A stretch of DNA of 64,000 nt from Halichondria panicea (Eukaryota; Porifera; Demospongiae; Suberitida; Halichondriidae), in assembly GCF_963675165.1 (NCBI RefSeq), contig NC_087386.1:2544169-2608168 (forward strand). The letters run 5' to 3'. A program made the translations under genes and the position numbers. The stretch's first letter is position 1, and every line of letters starts with the position of its first letter. The notes below the pieces were generated by a model that saw nothing but the letters and a program-made list of their open reading frames with translations, searched no databases and was not told the origin of the DNA. Positions 1-14,122 of the stretch are shown here, piece after piece.

Positions 1-1306
1 GTATGCCATACTCCCTGATGTTGTGCAATCGCTAAGGAGGCTACAGGCAGCACCACTTACCGCCTCAATTTCATCCTCCTCTTCGTCCACAGTGGACACA
101 GTGACAGTGCTGTACTTGCCCGCATCGTGAGTGTGTCTTGTCATCATCACACGCTGTACAGTGAGGGAGAGAAACTTAATACTGTACAGTGGGTATATAT
201 GCGCAGGGTATGTGGTTGCTAGACACAAATAAAAACACCACTTAGATCTAGTTTACTACATAAAAAACTGGCGAGTTTGTGTGTTGAATTATGAATCCTC
301 AATCTCACAGGTAAAACAGAACTAGCCATGCATAGTCACATCTATGTCTTGTGCATTATGAAGGACACCCTCCATTATATACATGTAAATCATGCACAAT
401 CTCATGCACTACTATAATCATAATTTACTGAGGATTGAAAAGAGCCATCACTTCGAAAACTCTAGCAGTTATGTTGCCCCTACACAGTACAAGAGTGCTG
501 GCCATTCGTACATGTTCGATACACAAGAATGCTCCAGTAATTTGTATTAGTGTACTGAACAAGGTACTCTGAGGGCAAGGCCTACTATTGGAGGTATTGT
601 CACTAGGGGACGCCCACTCATTCTCCCTGTGCATATACGTTACCTTCTTCCTAAGGATGGCTGCCGCATCCAACTCCTTTGGTTTCTCTGCGGTGATTGG
701 TTTCTCACCAGATTGCACCAGCACATCAGGGAAAATGAATGTCACCTTCTCATCAGTGTTCACATGGCGATAGTAGAGCTGTAGACTACACCTGGAGGCC
801 AGACAGGATTTAGAAGATAAGTGTTAGATTGAACACACAGCGAGTCTTATTGCATGTTATGGTATGCACAACGTAGATCCAATATGAATCATTGACAAGT
901 ACTTACTTCTTGCATTTATGCCGATATTGCCGCTCAATACCACCCTCCCTGAGGTGAAGAAAATGTTAATTACATAATCCCATAATCATGTATCCGAACC
1001 TTTTCAAGTATGTGACACCCGAAGGAGTGCAGTAGACTCGGTTGGCATTCTTACTGACATCGACAACTCTAGCACCATCCTTCTTCCTCAGTGGAAGCTT
1101 GTCTAGCGTGGAGTCTGCACAAGATAATCAGGAATAGTGGCTACATTCTAAAAAGAGCACACCAAAACAAAAGCCTGTTTCTTACCTATAATCAATGCTA
1201 GGTGTCCACACACACAGTTGTAGACATATAGTGGAGCGTCTCCCTTGTACTCTTCCTTATCTTTGGTGTCTGTGACCACGATACTTCGAGAGATAACCTT
1301 GGGCAT
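1..1306 (-). CDS. STEEP1: STEEP1 (CXorf56)-like protein, 5' part; gene continues off the left edge
   Basis: Six minus-strand exons can be joined: 1186-1306 (start ATG at 1306), 1000-1114, 907-948, 644-791, 61-153 and 1-31 (cut by the window edge). All junctions are GT-AG and keep frame. The protein starts [20 protein letters not shown] and matches what I recall of human STEEP1/CXorf56: the CVCGH segment, LDKLPLR, the YLKR...[14 protein letters not shown] stretch with a CxxC-type pair, and the acidic [12 protein letters not shown] near the end of exon 5. Human STEEP1 is reported to promote ER exit of STING; whether that applies in a sponge is unknown. The C-terminal part is outside the window. 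The first ATG in the conserved frame was chosen as start. Orthology is well supported; exon 6 is short and less certain. Confidence 0.85.
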
Positions 1307-1561
1307 TTTCTCTTTTTCTAGAATCCTTTTGCTATTAATTAGGTAATTGGTTGCCTTATAGGGGATTTCCCTTATGATATGCCCCTAACTTCAAATGGAA
1401 GATGGCGTCAAATACTTTCAGTGTTGTTATACGCTTATCGTACGCTTATTAGCTAGCCATTAGCAAGTATCTAGCCTTATGCAAAAGCACAGGTATTAAT
1501 ATCTATTTATACGAGGTCATACCACGAAAGCTACAAAGCCAAGAAGCCTTGCTGGTACAAC
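1307..1561. promoter_or_regulatory. Shared head-to-head promoter region of STEEP1 and CEP350
   Basis: 255 bp separate the start codons of two divergent genes (1306 minus, 1562 plus). No TATA box stands out at a convincing distance on either side. A bidirectional promoter is inferred from geometry alone. Confidence 0.5.
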
Positions 1562-4500
1562 ATGGCAAAGGTCTATGGTAACAGAACTAAGGAACCTAAA
1601 GTGATTCGAAGAAATGTATTACCTGTGGATGACAGATCTAGTTTTACAGCAGGCAAGTAATACTTCAATGTACTGTTAAAATTACATTAACACACACAAT
1701 GAGGTTTACACACTTCAAATGAATGCGCGCACGTACATGTACATGTACTGTATTTATAAAACAGTCATTGTAAAGCGTCTTTAATAGTACAAGTGTTCTT
1801 GTGACTATTTGTATACCCCACAGATCTCGCCACAGCGTGGTCCACTTTCGGTGAAGCAAAGACTGTGGTAAGTGAACTATCTGTCACAACATGTTTAATA
1901 ACAGCCAAAACTAGAAGCTTTGATCTTTTGTGTAGAGCCACTCACTCAGTCACTAGTAATGTGTTCACAACATTGATTTTACGTACTCACTTATCTTCTA
2001 ATTATTAGCTTCATAAACTGGAATCTAAAACTGGCTCACCACCAACCAAATCAAGGCTGAAACAACACACCATTCCGATGGTCACCTTCGACACCCCCAC
2101 CCATACGTCCCCTCCAAGGTCAAAGTACACTGAGCATGTGACCAGTCATGTGACTGGTATACTGAAGACGAACACAAGTAAAGAGAAGGAGAACGTGCGT
2201 GTACATGTAGTGGAACCGTCAGTGCTCAATGAAACTTTACCATTGAGCCAACACACTATTGTATCAGGAGGGGGTAGAACTGTGGGGGGTCTGGGAACAC
2301 CTGTCAGTAACCCGACTGCTGTGTTTGGACCACCTGCTGACTTCAGAGGAAGCAAAACAACTGGTGCAAAGGTATTGTGTGGCTTCTGATGACATTTTAG
2401 TGACCTGCTGAACTTTCTATGGTTGTTGATTGTGTACTCAAGTGGCTTGTCTTACAAGTGCTGGTGTACGTTACTGAGATAGTACAAGATGACAATAATA
2501 ATTATTATAGGCTTTGTAGGACACTGTGTGTACATATTATGCTTGATCAGAGGCCGCTCTTGTATAAGAGCCTCACTCAAATAGTAGCCTCCCTACAGCC
2601 CATCTTCAGTGCAATAGAAGCCGCTCTCAAATAGTAGCTACATGTAAGCCTCAGTGAACTTTGAAGCTGTGTGTCTGCACGTGGCAGCCATATTATACTG
2701 GTATCTATGGTAGCAGCTAGCTAGGTAACAGCTTATTAGTGCTTTTGAAAGACTTTCTCATGGCAGAGCTCGAGTTTATGCAGGTGAAAAGAACTTTTGA
2801 TGTTAAAATTAAAGGTTGTTGAATTAGCTGGTACTCTAGTAGGCCTAATAAACACCTCTTTCGAATTGTAGCCTTCTCGGCCAGCAAAATAAAACATTTA
2901 GTAGCCGCGGCTTCTGATCAAGCATATATACCGATATGGACTTGAAGCTATTGTTTTATACGTATACATTCACAAGTTGTTAACAAGTTGTTATAAGCTT
3001 CCTTTATTGTATGGAATCACTGTTTGTGTTTTTAGTTTATACATACATACATGGCTATGCTACACACACGCACACACATACACACACACACACACCACGC
3101 AGGAGTCTGCATCTACTGGCACCTCAGCATCACATTCACTAACTACAAAACGCTTTCCCAATGTACAATCTGATTCAACCACCCGCTCCAGTGCAGCACA
3201 TACTACAGGTACAAAACACTCTCAAACTGATCAAGTTCCCATTAGAAAGTTTGAACTGCATCCCGACATTGCTCGGGCTCTCACAAACCAAGTGGAACAG
3301 CAGAAACTTGCCCTTAAAAGGAAGACCATCACCCAACCCTCAAAGAATATTTCGGACACACGAGACTACAACCCGAGTGGTTACCAAATACAATCCCATA
3401 CTTCGAGTACTGGTTCTAAGAAGCGCAAGGTAGCCTCCGCCCCACCCCCACGCTCGTACGCAGGGTTCAGTTCGGTTCATTCTGTTACCCCCAGAGCCAC
3501 GTCTGGTGCACACAACACTGTTCAGTGGAAGCCCAATACTGACAAGTTAGCCACCACTCAAGGAAAATCAGTACCTGCTAGCAAGGGTCAGTCAGTAGCG
3601 ATGAGCGAGGGCGTAAAGAAAAGACCGAGTGACAACAAAGTGAGAAAAGTGCATCGAATGACTGCTGCAGATGTTGGGAGTGGGCCATCTGGGATCATTA
3701 CAACGTCTTCGTGGAGAACTGGCAAGCAGCTGGCTGATAGAATACTGCGAGGGAAACAAAGTCGTGAATTGTCCCCATCCCCACCTCATAGCTCTTCTAC
3801 TAGTCTCACTTCATCTTACGAACCATCCTCTAGTTCACTCCCTCAGATGAAGCCTGGTGCTACTCAGGAAGAGCCACTCTCTACTTGGACCAAAGAACCT
3901 TATAAGAGAAAGTTTGATGACATCTTGATTGATCTTGAACTGTCAGCAGAGCCTGAAGATGATATCACAGAGGCTGGGTTGAAGAGGACTTATAAAGTTA
4001 CAGGAGAGAAGATTCCTAAGAAGAAGCCAAAAGTTACCAGTGGTAAGTACATGTACATAATTATACAATTCATTGTATACTAATTGTTACACTGCATGTA
4101 CATTGTAGTTTTATATGTTCACAGATATCTTAGTAGTCTGTGTATCAATGTAAACATGTCTTGTTGTTCCTTCCCTGCAGAGCCGACGTACCCAGCAGAC
4201 AAAGTTAGACGTTACAATCCGACTGATGTGAAGGTACGTATATACATGAATGTACATGTACCATACTGTACCAATACCACTGGTTCACCACTATACACAT
4301 CTCAAGCGCTCTGCCTGTTCACGATCGAGATCACCTCTCTCTGTGGCTAGTTTGTTCTACTAATTCAAACATTGCTGTGTTAGTGAGGTTTCTTCAAGAA
4401 ATTTTTGTTGTCTCAAGCATATGTACTTGTGTACATGCATGTACGTGTACACAATGTATATCTACTTATTCCGTTTAACAAAGTGTCTAAAGTTAACCCT

Positions 4501-7500
4501 TTTATCCACTTTAGTTACAGTAGTCTTACATGTACTTATTCCCTCCCTACCCTCTCTGTAGGCATACATGGCTCGTCAGAAGGAGGAGCGTCGCAGGAAA
4601 CTGGCAGAGGAGAGACAAGCACAAGCAATGGCCTCCAATGAAAGACAGAAGAAACTGCAAGAGTTGTATGACACCCAACGCAAGAGGGTTGAGGTGAACC
4701 TGAGACACAAGCAGAAGAAGAGAGAGGAGTATGCCAAATCACTGGCCTCTCGGGGACTACACATTCACCTCCATGACCCAACCTCTTCTTCCAATGTGAG
4801 TCAGGGGGTTGATGCCTATAAAATACAATGGATGCATAATGTACATGTAGGTGCATACTGTAGGCCAGGTTTCGAATCTGTGTAGTTAATCATTAATTTT
4901 GTGAATGACACGTTACTACAAACCTACATGTAATTGCGTTCTAACTAATGCAAATTGGATTATTGTGTACGCTTTTCCTTTACGATTCTTATGGAATGTC
5001 GTATCAGTACTGGCTTCTTGCGGGTTTGTATGTACAACTTGTGAGTCAGTGGAAAGAACTTATAATGCACACTGTAGAAGCACGCTATAACCCCACAGTA
5101 CATGTACATGAATGAATGTGATACAGTGGTTACCCTAGTATTATCTTTTTTATTCTCTTACCTATAGGTTTCTGAGGATAGCAATCTGCCCACTCTCACT
5201 ATACACCGTGCCCCTCGCACTACTCATCGTTCTCCAAATCGTTTTGATACCGGACGAACACCCTCGTACTTGGGCACCTCCCCACCCTCACACCTTCACC
5301 CCTCACCACCCCCTCACCCTTCACCAAGACACTCCCCTCTTCGTCAGAATCGCCTCCGCTCAAATATTTCCCCCGTCAGAGCTCAAAGTCCAGAAAGAGG
5401 AAAAACTGGTCATGTTCAGTCAAGTCCAAGGCAGTACCAAGCCTCAAGTCCTAGCAGACAATATACTGGACATGCTGAATCAAGTCCAAGAATGTACCAG
5501 AGTTCCCAGACCACAACTGGATTGGATCCGTACATCAGTACAAGATATTCTCCTTCCCCTCCAAAATCTCCACGATCATATGATGAACGTTTACAAGTCA
5601 TTAGAGCATCGGCTTTGAGGCTAAAGGAACGAATAGCTAGTGAATCAAAGAAGTCTCTCGATGACTCTTGTGACGTATCAAAGTCGGCTCCATTTATGAA
5701 CAGTTCTCCTTTTTCTGAGCAGCCTCGATATCACCATCAAGCTAACGAGCAGGGTCATCCCCCTCCAATGGATTTACCAGGCGTACACAATGTTCATGAA
5801 CATGCGTTATTAGCTGAACGTGAGAAAAAGGAGGCTGAGGCAGCTCTCAAGATCCAGTCTGCTTACAGAGGCTACAATGTGCGCAAGAGCTTGAAATGGG
5901 GTCAGCTATTAGCACAAACATCATCAGTATCCAAGCCAAATCCTCTCAGTACTCAAGCACCTCCTATCAGTGGTACGAAAAATGTGGCTTCTCCTTTAAT
6001 TCCTACGCCAGGCGTTAGTCAATCAAACCCTAACTTTACTGCACAACCTGCTCCCGTATCTGTTGGATTAGAGCCATGGAAACAAGGTGGTGGGGACAGC
6101 CACAGTGTGATCAATGTCTTCACCCGTCAGCACGAGCGTCTTCGGGACAGCCTCTCATTATTGAGCGACCAGAAGAGAGATGAAATCAGGAATATGACAT
6201 CGCACCACAGCCCTACAAGCAGTGCTCCTGTAATAACTCCCGAACGATTGAATACTAGTCAGCCGTTGACTTATGCAGCACTGAGTGAACATGTAACTCC
6301 CAAGTCCTCACCTTCTTCGTACACGCAAACATTTGACCCAGAGCCTCGGGCTGAGGACGTAGTGTCTCTACACAGTGGATCCACAGTATCGTTTAGTCAA
6401 GACTCTCTCTACTCACAATCCTCCCCTCCTAGAACAAATTCTGAGCACAGTCCCACGCCTCCCCCCATAAACTTGTCTATGGAGAAGCAGCAAAGTCCAC
6501 CATCAAAACAAGATACCTCACCAAAAGAGAGTGTGTCTGTAACAATGAATGGCATATCGGCTATAACTCCTCCTGGATCACCAAGCTTTGTCGAGTCTTT
6601 TTCATATACCACCCCTTATCGCCCCTTGATACATGTACCTCTAACCACTGCATACACTGATGGAAGACAGTCACCTAGGTCACTGGAGCTACAGCATCAG
6701 GCACAGCTCAATCAGTACGAGACAATTGAAGAGAATCTTCGTCACCTTTCTCAAGTTGAAAGAACGAGAGACTTGTCTACAGTACAACAGGAAACGGTCA
6801 CATTAGCACAACAGCTGAAGTCGCAGGAACAGACACATAGTAATGACTTGAGTGCACTAGCCAATAAAGCTAAGATGGAGATCAAAGCAATGAAGAAACA
6901 GGTGGAAATTGACTCTATGCACTCATCTGAAAGGCTTCAACAATTACAGGAGAACGCCGATTCCCAAGCCAAAGAACACTCAAAAAGGCTAGCAGAATTG
7001 CAGCAAGAATCAGAGATAGCAGCTAGAGAGTCCACTCTTCGACTGAACGAGGCTAGAACAGCAGCTACCAGTGCTGTGATAGAAGCAGCTCAACAACAGA
7101 TACAAGCAGCACACACTATGGCTGTATCAGTAGCCACTGCTGCCACCAAAGAAGCTGTAAAGGAGGCTCTAAAACAGGACAAAAGCCCCCCCAAAATTGT
7201 CGAGTACGAGAGCGATTTTGATCCTAGTACCGTGAGACCAGACAGTCGTGGAGATGAGACTGGCCACACATCTGCTCGCGAGAATGGGGCTGGCAGTAAA
7301 GACACAACACTAACCCCTTCTGAGGAGGGAATCGACACAGTGAATAATGGTGGACGCTCTTCCAACAGTTCCAGTCCACACGAGGTCACTGAGGACATTG
7401 ATGAGGTACTTGTATGAGGAAATTAATGTGTATGTAAATTGTACTGTTTTAGTATGTACATTGTAGCCTCAATTAAAGCTGTGAAGACAATAAGTTCAGT

Positions 7501-10500
7501 GTGTGTGCGTACATGTACACTGTACAGTGTCTTTGTTTCGTACACGTACATGTATACTGTGTGTGGTGTTGATGTGCTCTCTCTCTCTATCCCTCCAGGT
7601 ATCATTAAGGGAGCACCTACATGTGCCATCTGAGAGCCTTCGTCGCAGACACTCTATCAGTGACTCTGAGGCCAGCCCTCTGGGAGATGAGTCACACGCC
7701 TCGGAACATTCACCATTTAGCACTGCCGGGGAGGACTCTTTCTTTGCGGTGAGGCTTAAGGTGTTTTCTGTGAAAAGTGCAGAAACATGTGCACTGCCTG
7801 TAAATGTAACAGTCTGTAAAGTTTAAAGTATCATAATTATGTAAACATGATGATCTTTGCCTAAAATGTAATTGCACCTACATTTTAATTTTGTTCCTGT
7901 AACCTGTCCAGTTCTGTTCTGTTTAAGTGTACATATGCTCATCTGTACATCACCACTTCTTGTGTAATCCATAACACCCTCTCCCCTACCAGTTCACAAG
8001 TCACATGGTGTCTGAGTACGTGAAGGAGGAGGAACTGAGGGCCCGACACAGAGCTGCCCTCCTCCAGCTCAGAGAGAAGGCTCTCCAGGAGAAGACTCAG
8101 GCTCAACTCAAGTGGCTCAAAATGAAACAGAAAGACCTTCGCTCAAAGGGGGCGGATGATCTCATGCCCCCACTCAAGAAAAAGGAAAAAGGGGTCATGA
8201 GAGGATTCCAAAAAGAGCAGGTACGTACGTACATGTACATTTACATGTATGGGGCTTATCTGGTGTGCGTGTGATGGGTTGATACATATGTACAACTATA
8301 AATTAAGCCAATTCTAGGCATATACCGTGTTACTATAGTTCCTGAAGCTTGTACAGTAAGGTTCCCTTATCCAGAGGAGATACGACACGAGTACCTCGAT
8401 TAGGCTTGATTAGGCTTGGTCACATGCAAAGTCATTGTTGCATGTGACTAATTAACTCAATTTCAACCTAATCGAGGTACTCGTGTCAGACCTCCCTGGT
8501 ACTTCTCCATACTGCTACTGTTGTGATCACACTGTGTCTCTCCTCGTTCTAGGCTGAGATCCACCGTCTGAAGCAAGCCCAGGAGACAGCTGCTCATGAG
8601 AGGAAATTAATGCTCTTGGAGCAACAAGAAATATCTAAAATCCAAAAATCTACTCAGTTCTACCGGGACAAGATCCGTGGGTATCGTTCTCGCTCTTACG
8701 CCAGTCCCAGCCCTGTCCCTTCAGCCGACGAGAGTGTATCCACGTATTACTCCCACACTATGACACCCAATCACTCCATTTTGAGCGACCTGTCTGGAGT
8801 AGATGAGGGACAAGACAAATCAGCCACACCGTCTGAGCACCTAGAGCCATCTTCGTTCCCAACTTACTCCCCCTCCACTGCTAAAGACGTGAGCACTCAT
8901 CAAGACACCTCGCAACAGGATAATATGGCACAAAGTGATTCCAGTATGTCAGAACAGCTGGAAAGGTCACTTGAGAGGTCTGGCAGATCACCTCGTTCTG
9001 TTAGGAGGAAGAATGTGTCTCCTATGGCGGGACGTAAGGAAAAGTCTGTGAATCTCAAGCACTTGAGGAAATTGGCTTCATCTGAAGCAGAAAAGTGAGT
9101 GGGATTGTGTTAACAAATGAACATGTTTACGTGCAATCAGTACAGTACTGTAGACCATGTGTCTGCTCTTAATCAGCCAAAGGCCTCTAACCTTTTGAAA
9201 TTAGTAGATTTGGCCGGTCAAAAATCTTTTTTTACGCGATACCGTCTGATAGAGCTCGATACGAAATTGTACACTACTGTGGCAGAGTTGTCCTCTTACA
9301 CTCACGTAGCTACATGTACCCCACAGGCCTCTACCCTATTTACAGGAGCCTATACTGTACCTTTATGTTTACAAATACTCGCTGCACATTCATTACTGTA
9401 ACAGTATACTGGCACAGAAGTGCAATAAGTGCACTGGCTTTCCCTTATACAGTGCATGTACGTGTACAGTACAGTACAATACAGTGTATATAATGTGCAT
9501 GCAGTACTGTAACTGCAGTGTAGTGTTGTGGTCTATAAACATAGGGATTGCTGTGAATATTTGTGGCTATTGTTTACCACAATCATAGCTCCCCTGCTGA
9601 CAGTTGCTGTAATGTGTTCTCCCACCCTTACCCCCACTGTACTCACTGTATACACAACCACCCCTCAGTCTGTGTACACTTTGTATACGTGATGTACATG
9701 TGTGCAAATCATCCATTTTCATTACAGCATACCTGTGTATACAGCATGGATTTGTTGCTGCATGTGTGTGTGATACCTCTGTGTCATCTATGCTGTGAAA
9801 AGCTATGTGGCAGTTGTAACTAGATCAATGATTTTATGGGGGTGTGGCACTCCATGTACATGTAGTAGACTGCGTCTTTTAGTGTGCCAAATCAAGTACA
9901 AGTATATTTTGTTTATAGTGATCAAGTTGTTTAATTCCCTCTACAACTCAGGTATTTGGCCCAGAGGGAGTTAACTCTGCAAAAGAAAAGGCAAACTGTT
10001 GAGGCAACCATTAGAAGGCACAGAGAACTGCTTAAGAAAGATAGAGAATTGGACAAAGAAGAAGCATCAGTGAATAAACTAGTGGACAAAGCCATGGAGA
10101 TGCTGAGGCAGACCCCATTGTCGAGTACACACAGTCAGCATTTCCCCAGAGAGCCCTCTCCACCAACCAAACACTACTCCATGTCAGAGAAATTGTCTAA
10201 AGCATCTGGTGGCTCTGTGACTGAAGAATTGAGTGGTACCGAGTCCATAGCAGAGGAGATGTTCGGTTCTAGCCATTCAAAGGACAATACCGGCTCTGTC
10301 AGCTCAAATATTCCTTCAGAATATGCGGAAAATACGTTTGAGTCATTGGGCACAACTCTTACAGCGTCTCACCAGCCACACCTCATCAAGACCTCCACAC
10401 CGTCACACCAGGCACACCCCTTCACGCCCGAGACCCAGCATGATGTGGACGAATCACTGGACAACTCATTGAGAGCTTCAGCAAGTATCACAGGTAAGAG

Positions 10501-13500
10501 GGAAATCTTTTGCACAGCTAGTAAACAGTTTACGTGGGACTTACAATATACATAATACTAATTAACAGTTATGTGTAAAATGTAAGCCCAAACTTGTTAT
10601 AGATATCGGTACAGTGAACGTAACATTACAAAACGCATGTGCATGTAATTTCACTATTTGTACATGTATACATACTCCTTATCCACTCTCTCCCTCACCC
10701 AGACTCGCTCATGACGACCACGTCCAGTGGCAGTGGTTTGGAGGCCAGGATCCGGGCGCTTAAGGACCAGCTTAGACAACGCAAGGAAGAGGTGAAAAAT
10801 GTGCAAAATGAGCAGAGGAGAAAGAAGAAAGCCATTCTAAAGCAGCAGGAAGAGCAGCTCAAGAAAAAGCTAGAGGTGAGCTTTCCAGAATAGACTAAAT
10901 CGATCTGTACGGTATGTATAGAGATGCCTGTAGCTGGCGTTGTGGGGGCTATCAATAGCATATCGTTAGAACAGCACTGACTGTTGGTATTTTATTGTGT
11001 ACACTTCCTTCGATGTTACTGTACAAAGTAATTGTAATACAAGTCTCTAGTACGTATATACATGTGCATGTGATACCCCCCCTCCACGTATATCCTACAT
11101 GTAGCTATTGAGTCTCATCTTACGGTACCTAAGTACACATTGAAGCATACACTAACACTGTATTTCCGTTATTGTCCAGGCTGTTGATCTGAAGGCCAAT
11201 CGAGTGACGTCGCGCACACCCCCTCCTTTGATTCTGTCACCAGACACACCCTCCCCTTATAGTGGTCTCTACTCACACGACAAGACACCTTCATACAGCG
11301 AAAACGAATACCACACTGGAACGTCACGAGAAAGTTCTCCTGAAATAATTGACCATACTCCTGCTTCACGAGAGCAATCTGGATCACCTGTGTCTGTTAT
11401 CAGTGAACGCACCTCAAGAGAAAGCTCTGGATCGCCTGTACTGACTGAACAGACTAGTACACCCAAGGAACTATCTGCCTCACCCATTCCTGAGGAGATC
11501 TCACTAAGAAACACTCTTCACTCACCTCTGCCCGAAGAAACTACCCCATTGAAAACGAAAGACGATCATTCAGAACTCTATAGTTACACACCCTTCACAG
11601 CCAGCAAAGACTTGACTCTCACCCCGCACACAACTGAAATAGTCCAAACAGAACTGGAAGATGATAGTGAGGATGCTCCTACTGTATCAGATGGTTTAGA
11701 GTCCAAAATTGGATCAGTAGAGGCTCTTGTTCCTCCTCCAGGGTTCGAAGAGCCTCGCACTCAGATAAGTGAAGCTCTTCCTACTCACGATTCAACTATC
11801 ACTGAACAGGTATCTGAACACATCGATATGGAAAAATCGAATGAAATCAATGAAGATAACTTGAGCGGAACTGAAGGTGTAAGAGAAAATGACCGTCACG
11901 ATGATTTTGAGCCAGAATTGTTGCCTGAGCATGCAGACGGTTTAGACACTAGGAGCGATACCAGCCTGCCCATATCAGAGTCCAAAGGTGGCGACAGTGA
12001 GGAAGAGTCCAACTATCAACCCGGTCAGCATGTTTTAGTGGGTGGAGTCATGGAGGGTGTGGTCCGGTTTGTTGGCAAAACACAATTTGCCCCTGGAGTT
12101 TGGATTGGTGTTGAATTTAGTGAATCTTGTGGTCGAAATAATGGCTCCATTGGTGGCCATCGGTACTTTGATTGTCCCCAGAACCACGGCGTTTTTGCCC
12201 CACCCAAAAAAGTTAGGATTATTGAAGACTTTCATGATTCTGAAAACAGCACACGAGAAAGCTCGATTGATGAAGAATTAGAGCAAGCGCTTTCAGACAC
12301 AATGTCTATGGATTCAGGTGACAAAGCATTCAACGACGATGAGTACACTAATGAATTTGAACCAGAGCAAGAGAATCGAACTATTGATGAGAAATCACTG
12401 GAGCTCTTCTCACCACCTGACAATGTTCAAAACTTGCAGGTTTCTACTGAGAATATAAGCGAGCATATATCTGAGTTGGCTGAGGACAGTGTCGTATCTG
12501 AACAACAAGCACCGGCTGAATTCGAAGTTGTTGGAGAGAAGCCAGACAGTCTTCCCAGTGCACCTGAGAATCTTGTACAGCAGCTACAACATGCCGCACC
12601 CACTCCTGCCCCACCCCCTGAGTTTGCTGAAGGTGCATCGCGTGAAGGGTCTACTGAACCACCTCCAGTACCAGAACACACACCACTCGATCGTAAACCC
12701 GACAAAATAAGCGATGAGCTCGCTCAAGAGTTAATGAATGAAGCATACGAAACGATGCATCAGATCCGGAAATCTAAACAAAGTACGGAGACTGAACATA
12801 AGAGCGCGGTCAAAGTTGTGCAAGTGCCAAAAGACAAAGTTGTGCCTCTGTGTCTTGATGAGAAGGCTGACCTAATCACAGATCAATTGTTATCCCTCCT
12901 ACTTCAATCTGAAAGCAGCTTGATGAATAATATCCGCTCCAGCAAGAAAGTTAAGGAGACTGAAACAGAGCCCTCCACTCCACCAAAACGTCAGCACCAC
13001 CTTCGTATCTCGATATCCAACCTCAAGGAATGTTCTCCCCCTCCTCTCTCACCCCCGTCCCCATATCGAATCCCTCCTGTGATGCTGTCTGGTGACTACT
13101 CCCCTCCCACCTCTCCCCCATGCCACCTCTCTACAGCTCGCGCCGCTGTCGGGGAGAAATCATTGTTTGCTCAGCAGGAATCGTCAACCACACCTGCAAA
13201 ACTAGAGCGTACAAGTTCAACAGAGTCCATTGTGCAACTATTGGACACCATTAAACTCACTACTGCTCAGTGTATGGTTCCAAGCGAACGGCCGAAAGTT
13301 GATGATATTGTAAAACAGGCTTGGGAGACCGCTCTTGGTGAAGGACTTGACTCGCTTCATTCACGAGACGTGCCCTGTCCTGAAAACATACTCAATCTTT
13401 TCATGGACATTCGAGAGCTCAGTCCTGAAGAAGAACATTGCCACAAAGCATACATTCAACTGGTGTTTGATATGACCATGGAAGTGATAAGGCAGCTACA

Positions 13501-13876
13501 TCCTATTCCCCCGCCCAGTGCAGTGTGGCTTCATGGAACCGTTTTGAGGAGGCCCCTTGGATCACGAAGTGTAGAGCCACCCTCCCTTGATCTAGTTCAG
13601 AAACGCGTTTATGCTGCTCTCATTCGAGGACAACTGCCTGCACAATTGCCCACAGTGAGGTTTTTGCATGGGAAAAAGCGGCCAGGTGGCAAAGATGTGG
13701 ATTTTGTTGATGGTATTCTGATCAAAGAGCTAAGATTCGAGGAGCCGAGTTGGATAGATTATCACAAGGATGAAACTACAGTCAAGATACGAACTGCAGA
13801 CAGTATTTTAGACTCCTTACTTTCAGAAGCCGTGCAGATTATGTGTGACATAGAACAAAAGAAACGTAAATCGTAA
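1562..13876 (+). CDS. CEP350: CEP350 (centrosome-associated protein 350) orthologue, 13 exons
   Basis: Exons: 1562-1652, 1824-1867, 2009-2371, 3103-4042, 4181-4233, 4562-4795, 5168-7405, 7599-7748, 7993-8220, 8553-9094, 9952-10493, 10703-10875, 11180-13876. Phases agree throughout and sum to 8295 nt (2764 aa; human CEP350 is about 3117 aa). Recognised segments: N-terminal DLATAWSTFGEAKT (human DITTSWDALSQTK), KVASAPPPRSYAGF, the TTSSWRTGKQL block, the basic coiled coil AYMARQKEERRRK...LQELY, an IQ-like motif ALKIQSAYRGYNVRK (about residues 798-825), ARIRALKDQLRQRKEEV, and a CAP-Gly domain (about residues 2145-2215; GVWIGVEF, GRNNGSIGG, then YF). Long Ser/Pro-rich stretches between coiled coils are typical of this centriole and microtubule-anchoring protein, which binds microtubules through CAP-Gly. 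Intron 1 has a GC donor (see finding). The stop at 13874-13876 follows a conserved C-terminal helical region. Confidence 0.93.
1653..1823 (+). other. GC-AG intron 1 of CEP350
   Basis: Exon 1 ends AG and the intron begins GCAAGT, the standard context for a GC-type donor; the acceptor is CCACAG at 1818-1823. Joining here restores the frame and yields DLATAWSTFGEAK, which aligns with human CEP350. No nearby GT donor gives that frame. Confidence 0.75.
3061..3099 (+). repeat. (CA)n microsatellite just before CEP350 exon 4
   Basis: An interrupted CA run sits within a few bases of the exon 4 acceptor (exon starts 3103), so its length forms part of the acceptor tract. Confidence 0.85.
8384..8487. 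mobile_element. 104 bp hairpin MITE in CEP350 intron 9
   Basis: Perfect 21-bp inverted ends (8384-8404 and 8467-8487; core ACGAGTACCTCGATTAGG) with a second inner inverted pair (GTCACATGC / GCATGTGAC). No clear target-site duplication is visible. Confidence 0.7.
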
Positions 13877-14122
13877 TTTAATAACTGTTATTTGTCTTTG
13901 TGTATATGCATGTGGTTTTAAACTACTGTTGTAGTGTACATAATCCTTCATGATAATAATTATTATGATCTTGTCTGTTTTACTCAACTGGTATTGATCG
14001 TTCATCTTAAAACTCTTTGACTTAGTCTGGTTTTGATCGTTCATTCTAAAATTGGTTTTTAATAGAAAGTCAGCCAGCTTGTTCGTTGATAATCGATCAG
14101 TCTCTAGCTCGCTCCAGCTAGA
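13877..14122. other. Short intergenic spacer CEP350-EIF2S1
   Basis: 246 bp, A+T-rich, with a short direct repeat (CTGGTWTTGATCGTTCATYYTAAAA, at about 13988 and 14028). It must hold the 3' end of CEP350 and the promoter of EIF2S1. No distinct motif recognised. Confidence 0.5.

Noticed and set aside
12025-12281. Overlapping frames at the CAP-Gly exon of CEP350
   Set aside because: The CAP-Gly frame explains the conservation.
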